In this document: positions 13,198 through 24,861 of the stretch, piece after piece
Numbering within the stretch: the first letter of the stretch is position 1
Layout of the letters: each line of letters begins with the position of its first letter
Source: Calycina herbarum
Lineage: Eukaryota > Ascomycota > Leotiomycetes > Helotiales > Pezizellaceae
NCBI GenBank assembly: GCA_001414485.1
Contig: LLEY01000071.1
Span: forward strand, 186,001 to 250,000
DNA: 64,000 nt
Reading direction: 5' to 3'
Notes under the pieces: model-generated
Told to the model about the DNA's origin: nothing
Seen by the model: only the letters and a program-made list of their open reading frames with translations
The model's database searches: none
Position numbers and translations under genes: made by a program

Positions 13198-15563
13198 ATT
13201 GCATGCTCGTCGAGACCACGGAGCACTAATTGAGGATGTAGAAAGAAGATGAGGGTAGGAGTGGAGTCCAAAGAGAAGAGCAGAAGCCAAGAATCGTGTC
13301 CAGAGATTGAGTTGAAATTGTTGGAAGAAGAGGGCAGGTCAGAGAGGAAGCTTCATGACAACGGCGATGGGTGGTAGCAGGCGTGTTGGGAAGTTGGGAA
13401 GTTGGGAACTGGAGGAGGGGAAGGAAGAGTTGTTGACGGGAGGCGATCTTGATCTCAAGGGTAGAATCGGAAAGGCTAAAAGTCGTGCGTCCGTGAACAT
13501 TGCGCGTCGAGGGAAGGAGCGACCTGGCTTCTGTGGTGTTGTCGCCCGCGTTTGGGTTCTTGGGGAAGGGGCGATGGTCAATCTCGCGACCTAGACCTCC
13601 TCATCCAAACTCGACACGAATTCAATACCGAAAATCCTTGAGCCCCAACTTCAGAAAACACCCGACGGTGCTCGCAAGAATAAAATTGTTTTTTTGACAA
13701 CACTGTTTCTTCAACATGGTGAAAAATGTTTGAGTTTCTATCAGCCGTTGAATCCGCATTTGCAGAACCACTCAACCAGAGTTTTTCACATCTCCCCTAC
13801 CAAGCAGTCTATAAGCTCATCGCATTGGATCTCAAGTTGTCGGGTTTTCGAAATGCCACACGAAGCACTCAGCCAGTCAACAATTTGCTCATGGCGAAAG
13901 GGGCTTCAGGAATTTGTGACTGTAGTCTCAAGACATCTTCTAATTCCCCTAATGTTTCTAGAATTTAACTATTCCAGTCGTTAGGACAATTGAATTGAAT
14001 TTCCGAGTCTCGGTCGAATAATTATAATCGGGGAGCAGAGCAGAATTTCCACTGGTGTGGCTTCAGAGTTTATTGTCCCCCACTCGGAGTTCCTACAACA
14101 GCTACCTTTCGTTTCCTAGGTTTGATTTTGGATATTACCTCGCGATGGACAATACAAGCAGCAGTAAGAACTTCAGCTTCGTACTTGTCTATCTAGCTCC
14201 CGTTGCTCTAATGTTCTAGGGAACGAGGGAGAATAGTAACCTCTAGGTTTCTAGAAAGTCAGAACAACAAGCTATTTACTACTGCTTTTATTATTCCATC
14301 GCGAGATTACACCTTGGGTTGTATTTTTTCAAATGATATTTATTAATCCAACTAGATGAATAGGGGCTGACTGCGCGATATCATCGCATATCGAAACTGT
14401 GCCAAGACATCAGGATTCAGTCTTGACAAGTGTCGGAAAGTTCAGATGCTCTCTTCAAGTCTTTGCATGAATTCAAAGAAACTCTGGTTTGACAGAACTT
14501 CCTCTTCAAGTTCACTTTACTTGAGGTAGATTCCACCAACCACAAGAGATTTCCGAGTTCATGATGACACCCGACTTTGTGGCAAGTAGGTGATTAGAAA
14601 TGTATACGGCGTATTGGCAACTGGTACGAGGCCTTGAGATTCTCTGACTGTGTTGGGGATCCTACTTATAGTTACTTTCTTAGCGTCAAGAAGGAAGGGA
14701 GGCGGTTGTCATTGTGGGGAAAGTTGCTCCTGGTTGAGGCTCTGAGCCTCCCTCGGAGCAGAGCGACCGACGTCGAGTGGACACGATTGCCTGTGGGATA
14801 TATAAATGGAACATTTTACTTAACAAATCCTTCATCATCTTCCGCTTCGACGCTTGCGGGAGAGGGCCCGAAAAGCCTCCCTTGGACTCGGAATTTACGG
14901 TTGTGGTTGCTGGATAATGTGGTGCAAGTGACATGTGAGGTCGCAAATATATGTGTCCTTTGCAACCCCTCTTCAACCTTGTACCTGACCTGCCTAGTAC
15001 AAAAACCAGCCGCGGGATTTATTAGATCAAATGGTAACTGAATATAATGTCTTCAAGTTTAGTAAAGAAAGAGCCTTAAGTTTGTCGCAGTTTTTAATTA
15101 AACTATTGATTCAGAATTATTGCTTCCTGGAGCTCGTGAATGGCAAAGTTACAAATCAATGGTGGCAAGCGGGTGCTTTGAAGGTGAAGCGCTACTAGGA
15201 ATCCCTGCATTGAAGACACCTGTTCTGATGCCCCCCAGCTTATCAAATCGGTTAAACAGGACAGAGCGGAGGGGGACCAAAATTAGCGACTAACCTGAAC
15301 AGCCCAGCCTGGAATAAAGGAAACACATCTCCTCTTTGCAATTCACCTGAGCTTCTCCTACAACCCAACCTAACCCATCCCATCCTCTGCCCCACAACCA
15401 AAAAAGGGTACCCTCTACAAATACCAGTCCGACCTCCCTCCAAACCTGCTCCTGGATTTGTCTCCAACCTACCACGACACTGCTAGTCGCTCCCTTCAAC
15501 CCGAACCGATCGCATTGACTATAGGCCCTTTCCACCTACAGTATTCCATTCTTTACCGTCAAG
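13198..15563. other. Intergenic, 2.4 kb, divergent promoter region of the disordered-protein gene and PDI1
   Basis: This is a long divergent upstream region. Short frames (for example 13726-13968 and 14634-15041) have no recognisable protein features and some depend on non-ATG starts. I found no clear unfolded-protein-response element by eye and no repeats. The stretch 15340-15560 just before PDI1 is C/T-rich on the plus strand, as is common in fungal 5' leaders. Confidence 0.5.
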
Positions 15564-17399
15564 ATGCGCACTTTCGGTACTCTTGCACTTGGTGCAGCTC
15601 TTGCAGCTGTCGCCGCAGCTTCCGATGTTGAGGTTCTCACAAAGGACACCTTTCCGGAGTTTGTCAAGGAAAATGACTTAGTGCTCGCAGAATGTAAGTA
15701 TCCCATAGCTTCCGACGAAGCTGCACACCTCATTAAACCGAACATCTGCTAAATTATCTGCCATCTAGTTTACGCAGTATGTTTCTTCCCATCCTAATTA
15801 AACTCGCAGATTGAAACAATGCTAACTTTTGTTTTTCCTGCTACAGCCATGGTGGTAAGTTTGGCCCTCAATGACACCTGTCCTCAAGCAATTTGCTAAC
15901 AATTCACCAGTGGTCACTGCAAAGCTCTCGCACCAGAATATGAGGAGGCCGCCACAACATTGAAGGAGAAGGACATCAAATTGGCCAAGATTGACTGTAC
16001 AGAGGAGGCTGATCTATGCCAAAGTTTTGGTGTTGAGGGTTACCCAACCTTGAAGGTGTTCCGTGGTCCAGATAACATTTCCGCATACTCGGGCGCAAGA
16101 AAGGCACCAGCGTAAGTCGAATCGCCGCATATACATCTATCGCAATGTTCAATTGCTAATTATAATCGCAGGATTGTCTCATACATGACCAAGCAATCGC
16201 TCCCAGCCGTTTCCACCATCACCAAGGACAATCTTGAGGAATTCAAGACCCAAGATAAGGTTGTTTTGGTCGCATACTTCGAGGCTGATGACAAGACCTC
16301 CAACACCACATTTACCGCCATTGCTGAGAAGCTCCGTGATACCTACCTTTTCGGTGCTAGCAACGATGCTGCTTTGGCCAAGGCTGAGGGTGTTACCGCC
16401 CCATCCCTCGTTCTCTACAAATCTTTCGATGAGGGCAAGAGTGTTTTCGCCGAGTCATTTGATGGCGAGGCTATCGAGAAGTTCGTCAAGACTGCATCCA
16501 TGCCATTGATTGGTGAGGTTGGGCCAGAGACGTATGCCGGTTACATGGCCACTGGAATCCCATTGGCATACATCTTTGCCGAGACCCCAGAGGAGCGAAC
16601 CAGCCTTTCCGAGGAGCTCAAGTCCATCGCTGAGAAGCACCGTGGAGCCATCAGCTTTGCCACCATTGATGCTAAGGCATTCGGTGCCCACGCTGGTAAC
16701 TTGAACTTGAAGGCCGACCAATTCCCAGCTTTCGCCATCCAGGATACCGTCAACAACAAGAAGTTCCCCTTCGACCAGGAGAACAAGATCACCGCCAAGG
16801 CCATTGGAAAGTTCGTCGACGACTTTGTCGGTGGAAAGGTTGAGCCATCTATCAAGTCTGAGCCTATCCCAGAGAAGCAAGAGGGCCCAGTCCAAATCAT
16901 CGTCGCCCACAACTACGACTCCATTGTCTTGGAAGATGCCAAGGATGTTTTGGTCGAATTCTACGCACCATGGTGTGGACACTGCAAGGCTCTCGCACCA
17001 AAGTACGATATCCTCGCTGGTCTCTACAAGGATGCTGGTCTTGACAGCAAGGTCACCATCGCCAAGGTTGATGCCACTGCCAACGATGTCCCAGATGAGA
17101 TTCAAGGTTTCCCAACCATCATTCTCTACAAATCTGGCGACAAGAAGAATCCAGTCACCTACAGCGGAAGCCGTAGCATTGAGGATCTCATCAAGTTTGT
17201 CAAGGAGAACGGTACCCACGGTGCCGAGGTTACCTACGAGGAGGAAGCTGAGAAGCCAGTTGTTGAGTCAATGGCTGAGCAAGCCGAGGCTGCTACTGAG
17301 AGTGTCAAGAGCGCCGCTGAGGAGGCCACTGAGACTGTGAAGAGCAAGGTTGCTGAAGCTACTGAGGCTGTCAAGGAGGAGCCACATGACGAGCTATGA
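15564..17399 (+). CDS. PDI1: Protein disulfide-isomerase, ER lumen
   Basis: This enzyme catalyses formation and shuffling of disulfide bonds in the ER. Exons 15564-15693, 15769-15776, 15847-15854, 15911-16111 and 16172-17399 give 524 aa. The layout is signal peptide ([19 protein letters not shown]), thioredoxin domain a with CGHC at 49-52, the b and b' domains, domain a' with CGHC at 384-387, and an acidic Ala/Glu-rich tail ending in the ER-retrieval signal HDEL. Exons 2 and 3 are only 8 nt each and encode F-Y-A and P-W-C of the first active site. All their junctions obey GT/AG, and any other joining loses the conserved FYAPWCGHC. The coding sequence has strong codon bias (GCC, AAG, CCA, CTC), consistent with high expression. 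Confidence 0.97.
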
Positions 17400-18061
17400 G
17401 TGATGCGTTCTTCTTTGAGTTTGGTTTGGGCAAAATTCTCCATTTTCATCTGTACTATCTATCTCGTGCGATGATGGCCACGGAGCGTTTGGGCTCTTTT
17501 CAGGTTGACTCTTTTGATCGTCGGATAATGAATACAGTACTTTACAATATTTACCTTTTGACTTCTGTGACATTTGTCAAATCTTAACTCATGCAACTAG
17601 TAAGAGGCGTGGAACAAGTAATAGTAACTGGGCTTGATGATTCTAAATTGTTTGCATAATAAATTCGGTAGTTGGGTTGTGATGTGGAAGTTGAAAGACG
17701 CAAGGCTACGAAAACCTAGGGGTACTTCATACAGCGCATATTTGCCACCGAACGTCACAATTCCAAAGTTCATCAAAGAGTCAAGATTTTGATATGCTTA
17801 TAGTACATAGCAAGTGTGGATTTCAATCAATGCCTAGTATCCATTCTCAATGCATGATGGCAGCGCAAATGCAGTTCAAAAAAAAGAACGATCCTTTTGT
17901 ACATATGTAGCCCTCCAGAGGCCCTAGAAACCCCCCATCCACATCAGGTAACCATTGTCCGAATATGAAGTCATTATCCCATCGCTGGTTCCTTCATCCA
18001 TCCAAATTTCCATGTTTCTTCCCTTGTGTCAAGCGTCCACGGTCGAAGTCGTACGATCCCA
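17400..18061. other. Intergenic, 3' region between convergent genes
   Basis: This is the 3' flank of PDI1 and of the small membrane-protein gene. It holds AT-rich stretches (such as AATAAATTC near 17658) that could serve 3' end formation. No gene was seen. Confidence 0.45.
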
Positions 18062-18609
18062 TCATTTCTTGTTCTTCTTCAATTCGGCTAGGTCTTCCTC
18101 GAGGGTTTGGACGTAGCTGTGGACGCGTTGGACTGAGGCTTGTAGACTCTGTGAGAAAAGAGACGTCAGTAATTACAACTTGTAAAGCTTTTCATGCTGG
18201 TCTGGTCAGGGAGAGCAGATCGAAACAGTAAAACTCCTCTCCCCTTCCACTATCCCAAACAACCAGAAGAGACACGGGAAATACGAACGTAAATATCCTC
18301 CGTCAACAACTCATTCGATACCCGGTACTCCTCTAGGATGTAATAGTAAACACCCGCACCCGCAAGCGTACTACCAAGTAAAAAACCGAATAACCTAGAC
18401 ACACCCCCCAAGTTAGCACTCTTCTCTCTTTCCTCGTCATGGAATAACAAGAGAACGTACCCTCCTCTAAAAGCACCAACGGGCTTTTTGACAGGTAACG
18501 GCGTAGCTTCCGATAGTGTTCGTGGGGAGCTGTGGAAGCTTCGTAGAGCTGGGGAGGGGTTCGCGAAGACGCGCATGCGCAATGCCGGTGTGAGGATGCG
18601 CGATGCCAT
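18062..18609 (-). CDS. Small mitochondrial-type single-pass membrane protein
   Basis: I cannot name this protein. Exons 18609-18461, 18394-18289 and 18148-18062 (introns 66 and 140 nt) give 113 aa. The N-terminus resembles a mitochondrial presequence: positively charged, Arg/Ser-rich, with RSFHSSPRTLS near residue 25. A glycine-rich hydrophobic segment follows (LFGFLLGSTLAGAGVYYYIL, about 51-70) and looks like a membrane span. The rest is a predicted coiled coil, SLQASVQRVHSYVQTLEEDL, ending in a Lys-rich tail. This order (presequence, one span, short coiled coil) suggests an inner-membrane assembly or scaffold factor, which is inference only. It is divergent from the Swc6 gene over 304 bp. 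Confidence 0.8.
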
Positions 18610-18913
18610 TGTGTTTGTTATTATCGCGGATTGAAATCAATTAGGGGAACTGGGTGGATGGCAACTTGGTTTGAGGTGGAGGTTGTCTGAGTAATTGCTT
18701 TCGTGGAATAGGTTGGGATGGGAACAAAGCTTTGGGTTTGGTCCCGTCGTTGTATTGTGGAGGTCCCTCGGTTCCCCGGGATTTCATCACCACCGCACGG
18801 GAAATCTTGGACAAGGCAAGGCTATGATTTTGAGAGCTTCACCACGCGACAGGAACTTTCGCAGCGCAACACCAACCTAACACAGAAATGACTACTTCAT
18901 AACACTCACAACC
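18610..18913. promoter_or_regulatory. Shared divergent promoter region
   Basis: 304 bp between divergent start codons of the small mitochondrial-type gene and SWC6. I see no clear TATA box. Confidence 0.5.
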
Positions 18914-19906
18914 ATGAATTTCGGCGTCCTCGAAGTCGCGAATTCGAAGGCTACGGCTGCGCCTGGATGGGCGTACGTCCCTGATACTGGCGTCAACGCC
19001 TCCGTCGCAGCCTTGCAACCGGGACGAGCTAAGAGAGCGAGGAATCAAAATATTGCTACGAGCAGCGATACGACGGCTAAGCAGGATGCTAAGTTGATAC
19101 GGGAGTTGGAGGAATTGACGAAGGAGAATCATAGGGAGGTTGCGATTCCGATTCCAGTGAAGAAGGGGGGTGTTGGTCGTGGTACATTTCCAAAAAGCCC
19201 ATCAAGACGACAGAAAGAGGGAAAGACAGAGAGTAGATGCTGATTGAATATAGCGAATCAAAAATCCACCCCCGCAGTACGAAAAATATTAGCTTCAATG
19301 AAGACGTTTAACAACCACCTCGACGACTTTATAAACATAAAGACCACCGCTCCTCCCCCTCCAACCCAACCTATCCTCGTTCCCCCTCCGATACCTACCC
19401 CTTCAACACCAGGGACACCCGTATTCAAACCCGCCCCGCATTTAACATCCAAAGGCACACGGTCACATAAAAAGAAAGATCCCTCTCAACTCCTAAGAGC
19501 ACCTCCGGGCTTGACACCCCTTCGAAAAGTCTCCTCGATCTCTTCACTTCCGCAAACTCCTCCCGCTATTGTCCAACCTGTGATCGCACAACCTGTTAAG
19601 CCATTGGTTGTGTTACCGATGTTACCTCCTCCGCCTGCACACCCGGGGGATAGTGATAAGCTTTTGATAAGTAGGATTCCGAAGATGCCTACGCAGGAGG
19701 AGATCAATAAATTAGTTTCTGCGCCGCCTTTGAGTTATGAGGATGCGAAGGGGACGGTGGAGGGAGAGGGGAGACCGGTTAGGGTCTTTTGCGAGGTTTG
19801 TGGGTATTGGGGACGGGTTAGGTGTGTGAGGTGTGGGGGACGGGTTTGTGCGTTGGAGTGTTTGGATGTTCATAAGGAGGAGTGTTTTACTAGGTATGGT
19901 GCTTAA
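18914..19906 (+). CDS. SWC6: HIT-type zinc finger protein, Swc6/Vps71 (ZNHIT1-like) SWR1 subunit
   Basis: Swc6/Vps71 is a subunit of the SWR1 remodeller that deposits histone H2A.Z. Two exons, 18914-19181 and 19254-19906 (72-nt intron), give 306 aa. The exon junction restores the conserved N-terminal block: RELEELTKENHREVAIPIP, then ST-P-AVRKILASMKTFNNHLDDF, which matches the KTFxNHLDDF motif of the ZNHIT1 family. A proline-rich linker (about 115-260) follows. The C-terminus is a zf-HIT finger with Cys/His ligands in CEVCGYWGRVRCVRCGGRVC and CLDVHKEEC. The linker is longer than in yeast or human, as expected for filamentous fungi. Alternative: another HIT-finger protein, but the KTFNNHLDDF block argues for Swc6. 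Confidence 0.88.
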
Positions 19907-20460
19907 AAAATGATGGGAGGCTTGGGTTTAGAGAAAGGGTGTGGTATTGGGATGGGGGCATGGGGGGCCAAAGTTTATATGGGATTTTGAAAGGCGTTTT
20001 GGAAGGGAATATCAAATGGTGTTGGGGGATAGCGAGAATGATGTTTGTGAACCAGATGGCTCATCAGTAGGTGTCGAAATTTATATCGATCCCAAGATCT
20101 AGTTCACGATTGTACCACCAAGCTCCCATTGACAGAAGCAGGAGACTGACTATCACATTTTCAAACTTTTGTTCAGAAAGAAATGGGCGTTACTCTCAGT
20201 CCATTACCCGCCAACACACTACTAGTATAGTTGATTCACGGCAGTTTACTTTTCTCAGACTACTTCTTGGAATGGCGTCAATCCGGAGGACCTAAAACAG
20301 GACCGGATTCATTGACCCTTTCTATATATTCAAGTCCAGACTCCCATGGATATGACATGGCATATATATCTATAAAGGAATTCCCATTCCTGTTACTTAC
20401 AATTCGCATTTCATGAAAAAGGCCCATTTCAAACCCAGCCAACAAGCGATTATTGCAACC

Positions 20461-20914
20461 ATGACCCGAATCACAAAAGCAACAAAAACCAGACCATCCA
20501 TCATTCTTTCGCAAAATGTTTCCCTATTCTAGGAACGAATCCTCTCCACTTCCACAACCATCACTTCCACAACCACCACCTCCCTCTCCGCCTCCTTATA
20601 GCGAGACCTAAAGTCAACCCCAAATCGCCGAACAACCAAAAATCAGAGCATTCGCAACCCCACAATGGCGCTGGTCCAACCATCAGTGCAAGGAATGGCT
20701 TACAGCCGTCCTAGTGGAATACGCGAATGTACCCGAGAACGAGGCTGAGGAGAAGCTAGCGGGCTTCAAGGGATTTGGGCCTTTCTTGTTTAAATTGGAC
20801 TCGGGAGGCTAGAAACTGTGGTTTGGTGCGGAAATTGGGGGCTGTGTTGATGATTTGATTTATACCCTTAGGAATGAACCGGGGGCTTTGCCGAAGGGTA
20901 TTAGTTACGAATAA
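20461..20914 (+). pseudogene. Broken copy of the adjacent 165-aa gene
   Basis: The sequence aligns with the intact downstream copy but has three lesions. An extra 4 nt near 20497-20505 (CCATCCATCATT against CCATCGTTC) shifts the frame after the start. An in-frame TAA lies at 20609-20611 and an in-frame TAG at 20810-20812. Past these, similarity is high: PQWRWSNHQCKEWLTAVLVE matches PQWEWSNQQCKEWLTSVLIE, and GALPKGISYE matches GALPKGITYA. Confidence 0.85.
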
Positions 20915-21162
20915 TGTACAAGAGAGGGGGGATGGAAAGATTTACTAGTAGGCTACTAATGTAGTTCATTTGCGGCAGTTTATTCTACTCGCACTATATC
21001 TTTGATAGGGTATAAATCTGGGGATGTAGACTAATACCGGATTCATTAGACGCTTTTGCGAGCAGCTATGACATACGGAGTGGTTACATATAACCTCCAA
21101 AGGATTTTCCACAACACTTACTGAAAATTTTCGAGAGCAGCCAACGAGTGACTATTGCAATC

Positions 21163-21660
21163 ATGACACAAACAAAACAAGAAGCCAAACCCAAACCATC
21201 GTTCTTTCAACGGCTGTTTGGTTCTAATAACGAACCCTCACCACCACCACCACCACCTTACATCGACGCCAAAGTCCAACCTCAACCCCAAACCCACATT
21301 CAAACACAACCCCAACTTCAAACTCAGAGCACCGAAAAGGATAAACGAAAAATCAACGCAACAGCAATCCCACAATGGGAATGGTCAAACCAGCAATGCA
21401 AAGAGTGGCTCACCTCCGTCCTCATCGAATACGCGAATCTTTCTGAAACCGACGCCGAGAGTAAAGCTGAGGGGTTCAAAGGGTTTAGGCCGATGCTCTT
21501 TACAAACAACACGAAAATGTGGACGCGGATACTGGGGGCAGACATAAGTAGCTCGGTCTTTTCTTTGATTTACAACCGAAAGGATAAACCGGGTGCTTTG
21601 CCGAAGGGTATTACGTACGCGCATTATCAGATAGGGTATAGTAAAAAGGAGGGGAAATGA
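21163..21660 (+). CDS. Small fungal protein with a SAM-like W..QCKEWL domain, intact tandem copy
   Basis: 165 aa, single exon. I do not recognise a named family. Residues 1-70 are low-complexity: basic, then PPPPPP, then Gln/Pro/Thr repeats. The folded part (about 72-160) opens with IPQWEWSNQQCKEWLTSVLI, has GFKGFRPMLF in the middle and ends KPGALPKGITYAHYQIGY. The W-x5-C-x2-WL pattern, the 'FKGF..LF' turn and the terminal 'GALPKG' resemble a sterile-alpha-motif-like helical fold; that is inference. I chose the ATG at 21163 because the broken copy has an ATG at the matching place with the same context. The frame continues upstream to 21148 without an ATG. Confidence 0.75.
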   Translation: MTQTKQEAKPKPSFFQRLFGSNNEPSPPPPPPYIDAKVQPQPQTHIQTQPQLQTQSTEKDKRKINATAIPQWEWSNQQCKEWLTSVLIEYANLSETDAESKAEGFKGFRPMLFTNNTKMWTRILGADISSSVFSLIYNRKDKPGALPKGITYAHYQIGYSKKEGK

Positions 21661-22069
21661 AATGAGTGAGGGAATGGTGGGCTTGTTTAGGGACATGGAT
21701 ATTATTAAAGGAGTATTGTGCGTGGGTGGTTATTATATCGTTGGGGGTGTTTCTGTTTGGGAAAAGGGGTGTGATTTGAATTGTATCAAACAAGAGAAAA
21801 TCATTGAGGAGAGTAGAGAAGCTATATGGATAGTTTTCTTGTCCAGCTTAAAATTCCAGAAACCCTCGTGGATAGTAGATACTGCTACAACCAATCTGCT
21901 CTTCGTGTTGCTCATTTCATCCTTACAACACGAGGGTTTTACAAATCAAAAACGTGCTAGGCAAGCCCCAGCGATATCTCACAAATGGTGTTTTATAAAA
22001 TTCGATATTAGGAATTCAATTCTCCCCTAGAAATAACATGAAACAAAACTTTTACTCGCTTCCCATCAT
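21661..22069. other. Convergent 3' intergenic region
   Basis: 409 bp between two converging genes. It contains the 12-bp inverted pair CCCTCGTGGATA (21871) and ACACGAGGG (21929), which could form a weak hairpin. No gene was seen. Confidence 0.4.
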
Positions 22070-24190
22070 CTACCTCCTTCTACCAAACCCGCCCCCAGCA
22101 CCACCATCCCTATCTTCCAACCTAACAACCTCACCAATGCCAGCTGCATCCTGCTCATCCTCCAACTTCGTAATTTCTTCTCTGCAATCCCACCATTTCT
22201 CCTCACTCATCTCAAAAGCTCGAGTCTTGATCTCCTTTACGCTCAAAGTCTCGGGTTGGATACCCTTCCATCGCAAAGCAGACATGAGAACTTCTTGCCA
22301 TTCATTGGTAGTACGTTGGAAGAACTCTCTTCTTGTCTCGAAAGGACGAGGATGAGGGAGATTGTCATCTGGTTCTGTTGTAGAATCTTCTGTTGGTGTA
22401 TCGTCGAAAACAGAGGATGTTGGTGTGGAGGGTGGAGATGTGATATCCGTTGTTGAGAGGGAGGGGTTACGTTTTGATTTTCTCTTGGATTCTGTGAAGA
22501 GTGGTTTGGAGTCTGTCATCGGGATGTCTCCTTCTTCGTCCTCATCCTCGTCTTCTTCGGAGTCCTCTTCGTCATCTTCATCGTCTTCGCTCTCGCCATC
22601 TTCGCTGCCGAACCAGTTCTCTGGCTCGCGACGGAAGATTTGTTTCACGCCATCTAATTTTCCTAGGTCGACGGAGTACATCTCATCAAACGTAAATTCG
22701 CGATCTCCCTTCTCGAATGTACCTCCGTAGATGTAGAGAACATCATCTTGAACCGTAAGTTGGGCGTTAAATCTCACATGCGGGAATTCCATCAACACCT
22801 CTTTCTGAGGGAGTTCATTCTCAACTTCTTCCTTAGGACGATCGATTTCCATATCATCAGCATCTGCCAAAGACTTCCCTGTCTCTAAAGCCGCGAGATT
22901 TCTCAAAAGCTCGTCTTCATTCGCCTGTCCTCTTCCTCTTCTTCCACCACGGGTATTTTGGGCCTTTTGGTTGTTACGTGGTTTTCGGAGGGTGAGGGGA
23001 AAGTAACGGTTTCGTTCGATGTTCCAGGCATAGAGTTGGTTGAAGAATTCACTGTCTATTCCTTCTTCGCTTTCCTCTACGTCGTGGACTCCGCCGAATT
23101 GGATTCCTCGACCTTTGTGGTGGGCCATTGTTGCGCCTGCTCGAGCGGGATTTGGGGCATTGGCTGCTCTCTTCCTTCGTTCCCAACGGACTGTTGGGGG
23201 CGTATTTGGTGGTGCGTCGTTAGCTGGTTGTACAATTCGGAGGTAGAAACAATCTTGATGGATCATGGGTTTCAACACATTTCGTGATGCTTGACCGCCT
23301 CCTTTTGTTTGCTTCCCTGTGACGGTGGATTTTACTCGCGAATACCCTCCGTATAGAACTGCTCCTTGCTCGTGCGGGAGGAAGGAGAAGGAAGATCTGG
23401 CGTCGGGTTTTTGGGTGGCGAGTGGGATGGCGGGGTTATACCAAACGAAGTTTTGAGTGTCGTACACCCAAATGTCAGCCATGTATTTTGTAGTTTGAGA
23501 GGTATCTTGGAAGCCACCGAAGAGAATTATGTAGTTCTTGTAGTAAGTCATTCGGTGACCGCTTCGGGCTGGAGGAGATTTGCCCTTGGTTTCTAGGCGG
23601 GTCCATTCTCTGGTTGAGGGCTCGAGTCGCCAGAACTAGAAGATGTGTATTAGACGTGAAAATGTTCAACATTGGGAGTGTGGAAATACATCATTATAAT
23701 GATAAAAGGTACCCTGCTTGGGAGAACTAAACTCCCCGCCAAAAAGATAAATTCCTCCCGAATTCCCACCCCTACACCAAGCATGACCACTCCTAGGCAA
23801 AGGCGTATTCGGACTCGTAACAACCCTCCACTCATCCCGGTTTATCATATAAACATACAAATCGTTAAAGAAAGTTGCCAAAGCCCCGTTGAAGTACTCG
23901 CCACCAAACAAAAATAGTTCATTCTCATTCGAAGGGGAGGCTATCAAAGTCGCTGAAGCTCTAGCCTTTGGAGGTTCACAGGCCACCTCGGTGACTTTTA
24001 GAAATTGTGCTTGTTTGAGAGCATATTCTGCCAAGACGGCATCGAGATCTATGTCTTCTGCGTCGGAGTCGTTACCGGATTTTGTGGCCCGGAGCTTCTC
24101 TTTCTTTTCGCCCTTTTTTTCTTGTTTGGCTTTCTTTTCGGCGAGTTTGGCTTTTTTGCCTTCGGATTTTCCCTTTTTGTCTTTTGCCAT
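22070..24190 (-). CDS. KEL3: Kelch-repeat protein, Kel3/KLHDC4-like
   Basis: Exons 24190-23690 and 23635-22070 (54-nt intron) give 688 aa. The N-terminus is a Lys-rich segment (MAKDKKGKSEGKKAKLAEKK). Kelch blades follow: LFLFGGEYFNG near 100, GGIYLFGGEFSSPKQ near 150, YYKNYIILFGGF just after the exon junction, GAVLYGGYSR, GIQFGGVHDV and VLYIYGGTFEKG, with the usual GG and downstream W/Y residues. An Asp/Glu/Ser run of about 35 residues sits after the propeller. The C-terminal domain has ETRREFFQRTTNEWQ and SEEKWWDCREEI, as in Kel3/KLHDC4 proteins. Kel3 function is poorly known. The frame extends upstream to 24277, but the ATG at 24190 opens the typical MAKDKKGK start. Confidence 0.88.
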
Positions 24191-24861
24191 CTTGGAGGAT
24201 AGAGCCCTCGTTTGCAGAGAGAAGTGGTTGAGCTTCTCGAGGTGGATAAAGGTTATAAAAGCAAACGATCCAGTCAAAGAGACTTGTGATGAGATATGAG
24301 GCGAACCACGTGATGCAGGCTCGAGATTGGAAGACTAAACCACTCGTAAGCCTTGTTTTCAGAGGTGTTAGGGAACAGGTTTGCCGTGTGACTCAAAAGA
24401 CAAACAAGAAGACGCAACTATGCGTTGTGTGACCCTTAGCTTGAATTTAGTCTGTGATGAAAATGAGTTTTGACCACCACCTTCACCACCCTGGACACTT
24501 CTAGCACTCAACACTCGACAAGTCGACCTGCGCTGGCGTGGAAGAATTTGCGTTGCATCGCTAACATCTGCATGGAGCGCTTTGCAGGAAATTCGAGACT
24601 CACCTAGAAAGATCATGCGCTGTTCACAGTAATCGGGCGATTGAATTTTCGAGGTGGTCGTTGGAGATCGTGCGCGGCGCGAGGAAACAGCGAGCCAGTT
24701 TACTAGTAATGACGAGCCCAACCGAGACATCCACCTCAGACCATCGACCTATATTTTTCTACAAATTCATCAACAACAAACACCTACATTTGGCTCTTGC
24801 TTCTAACCTCTCATTCTTATAATTTGCATTTGTGAGATTCGGAAGATCTCTTGTTAAGAAG
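24191..24861. other. Divergent intergenic region with a doubtful small ORF
   Basis: 671 bp between KEL3 and the proline iminopeptidase gene. A minus-strand frame at 24730-24368 begins MSRLGSSLLVNWLAVSSRRA and would encode 120 aa. A possible GTGAGT donor lies inside it at about 24604, and the following KFFHASAGRL resembles a mitochondrial presequence. I could not build a convincing gene model, so it is not listed as a CDS. Confidence 0.4.

Larger units (their letters stand above)
20221..21660 (+). repeat. Direct tandem duplication of a small gene with its promoter (two diverged units of ~0.7 kb)
   Basis: Unit 1 (about 20221-20914) and unit 2 (about 20956-21660) align through their upstream parts (CGGCAGTTTA, ACCGGATTCATT, TATGACAT and GATTATTGCAAYCATGAC occur in the same order in both) and through the whole coding region. 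Offset at the start codons is 702 bp. Confidence 0.85.

Noticed and set aside
14634..15041. 135-aa plus-strand frame upstream of PDI1
   Set aside because: It starts with TTG, has mixed composition and no recognisable motif. It is probably chance.
24368..24730. 120-aa minus-strand frame starting MSRLGSSLLV
   Set aside because: Composition is not protein-like after residue 42, and the possible introns are only 36-43 nt. It lies in a divergent promoter.
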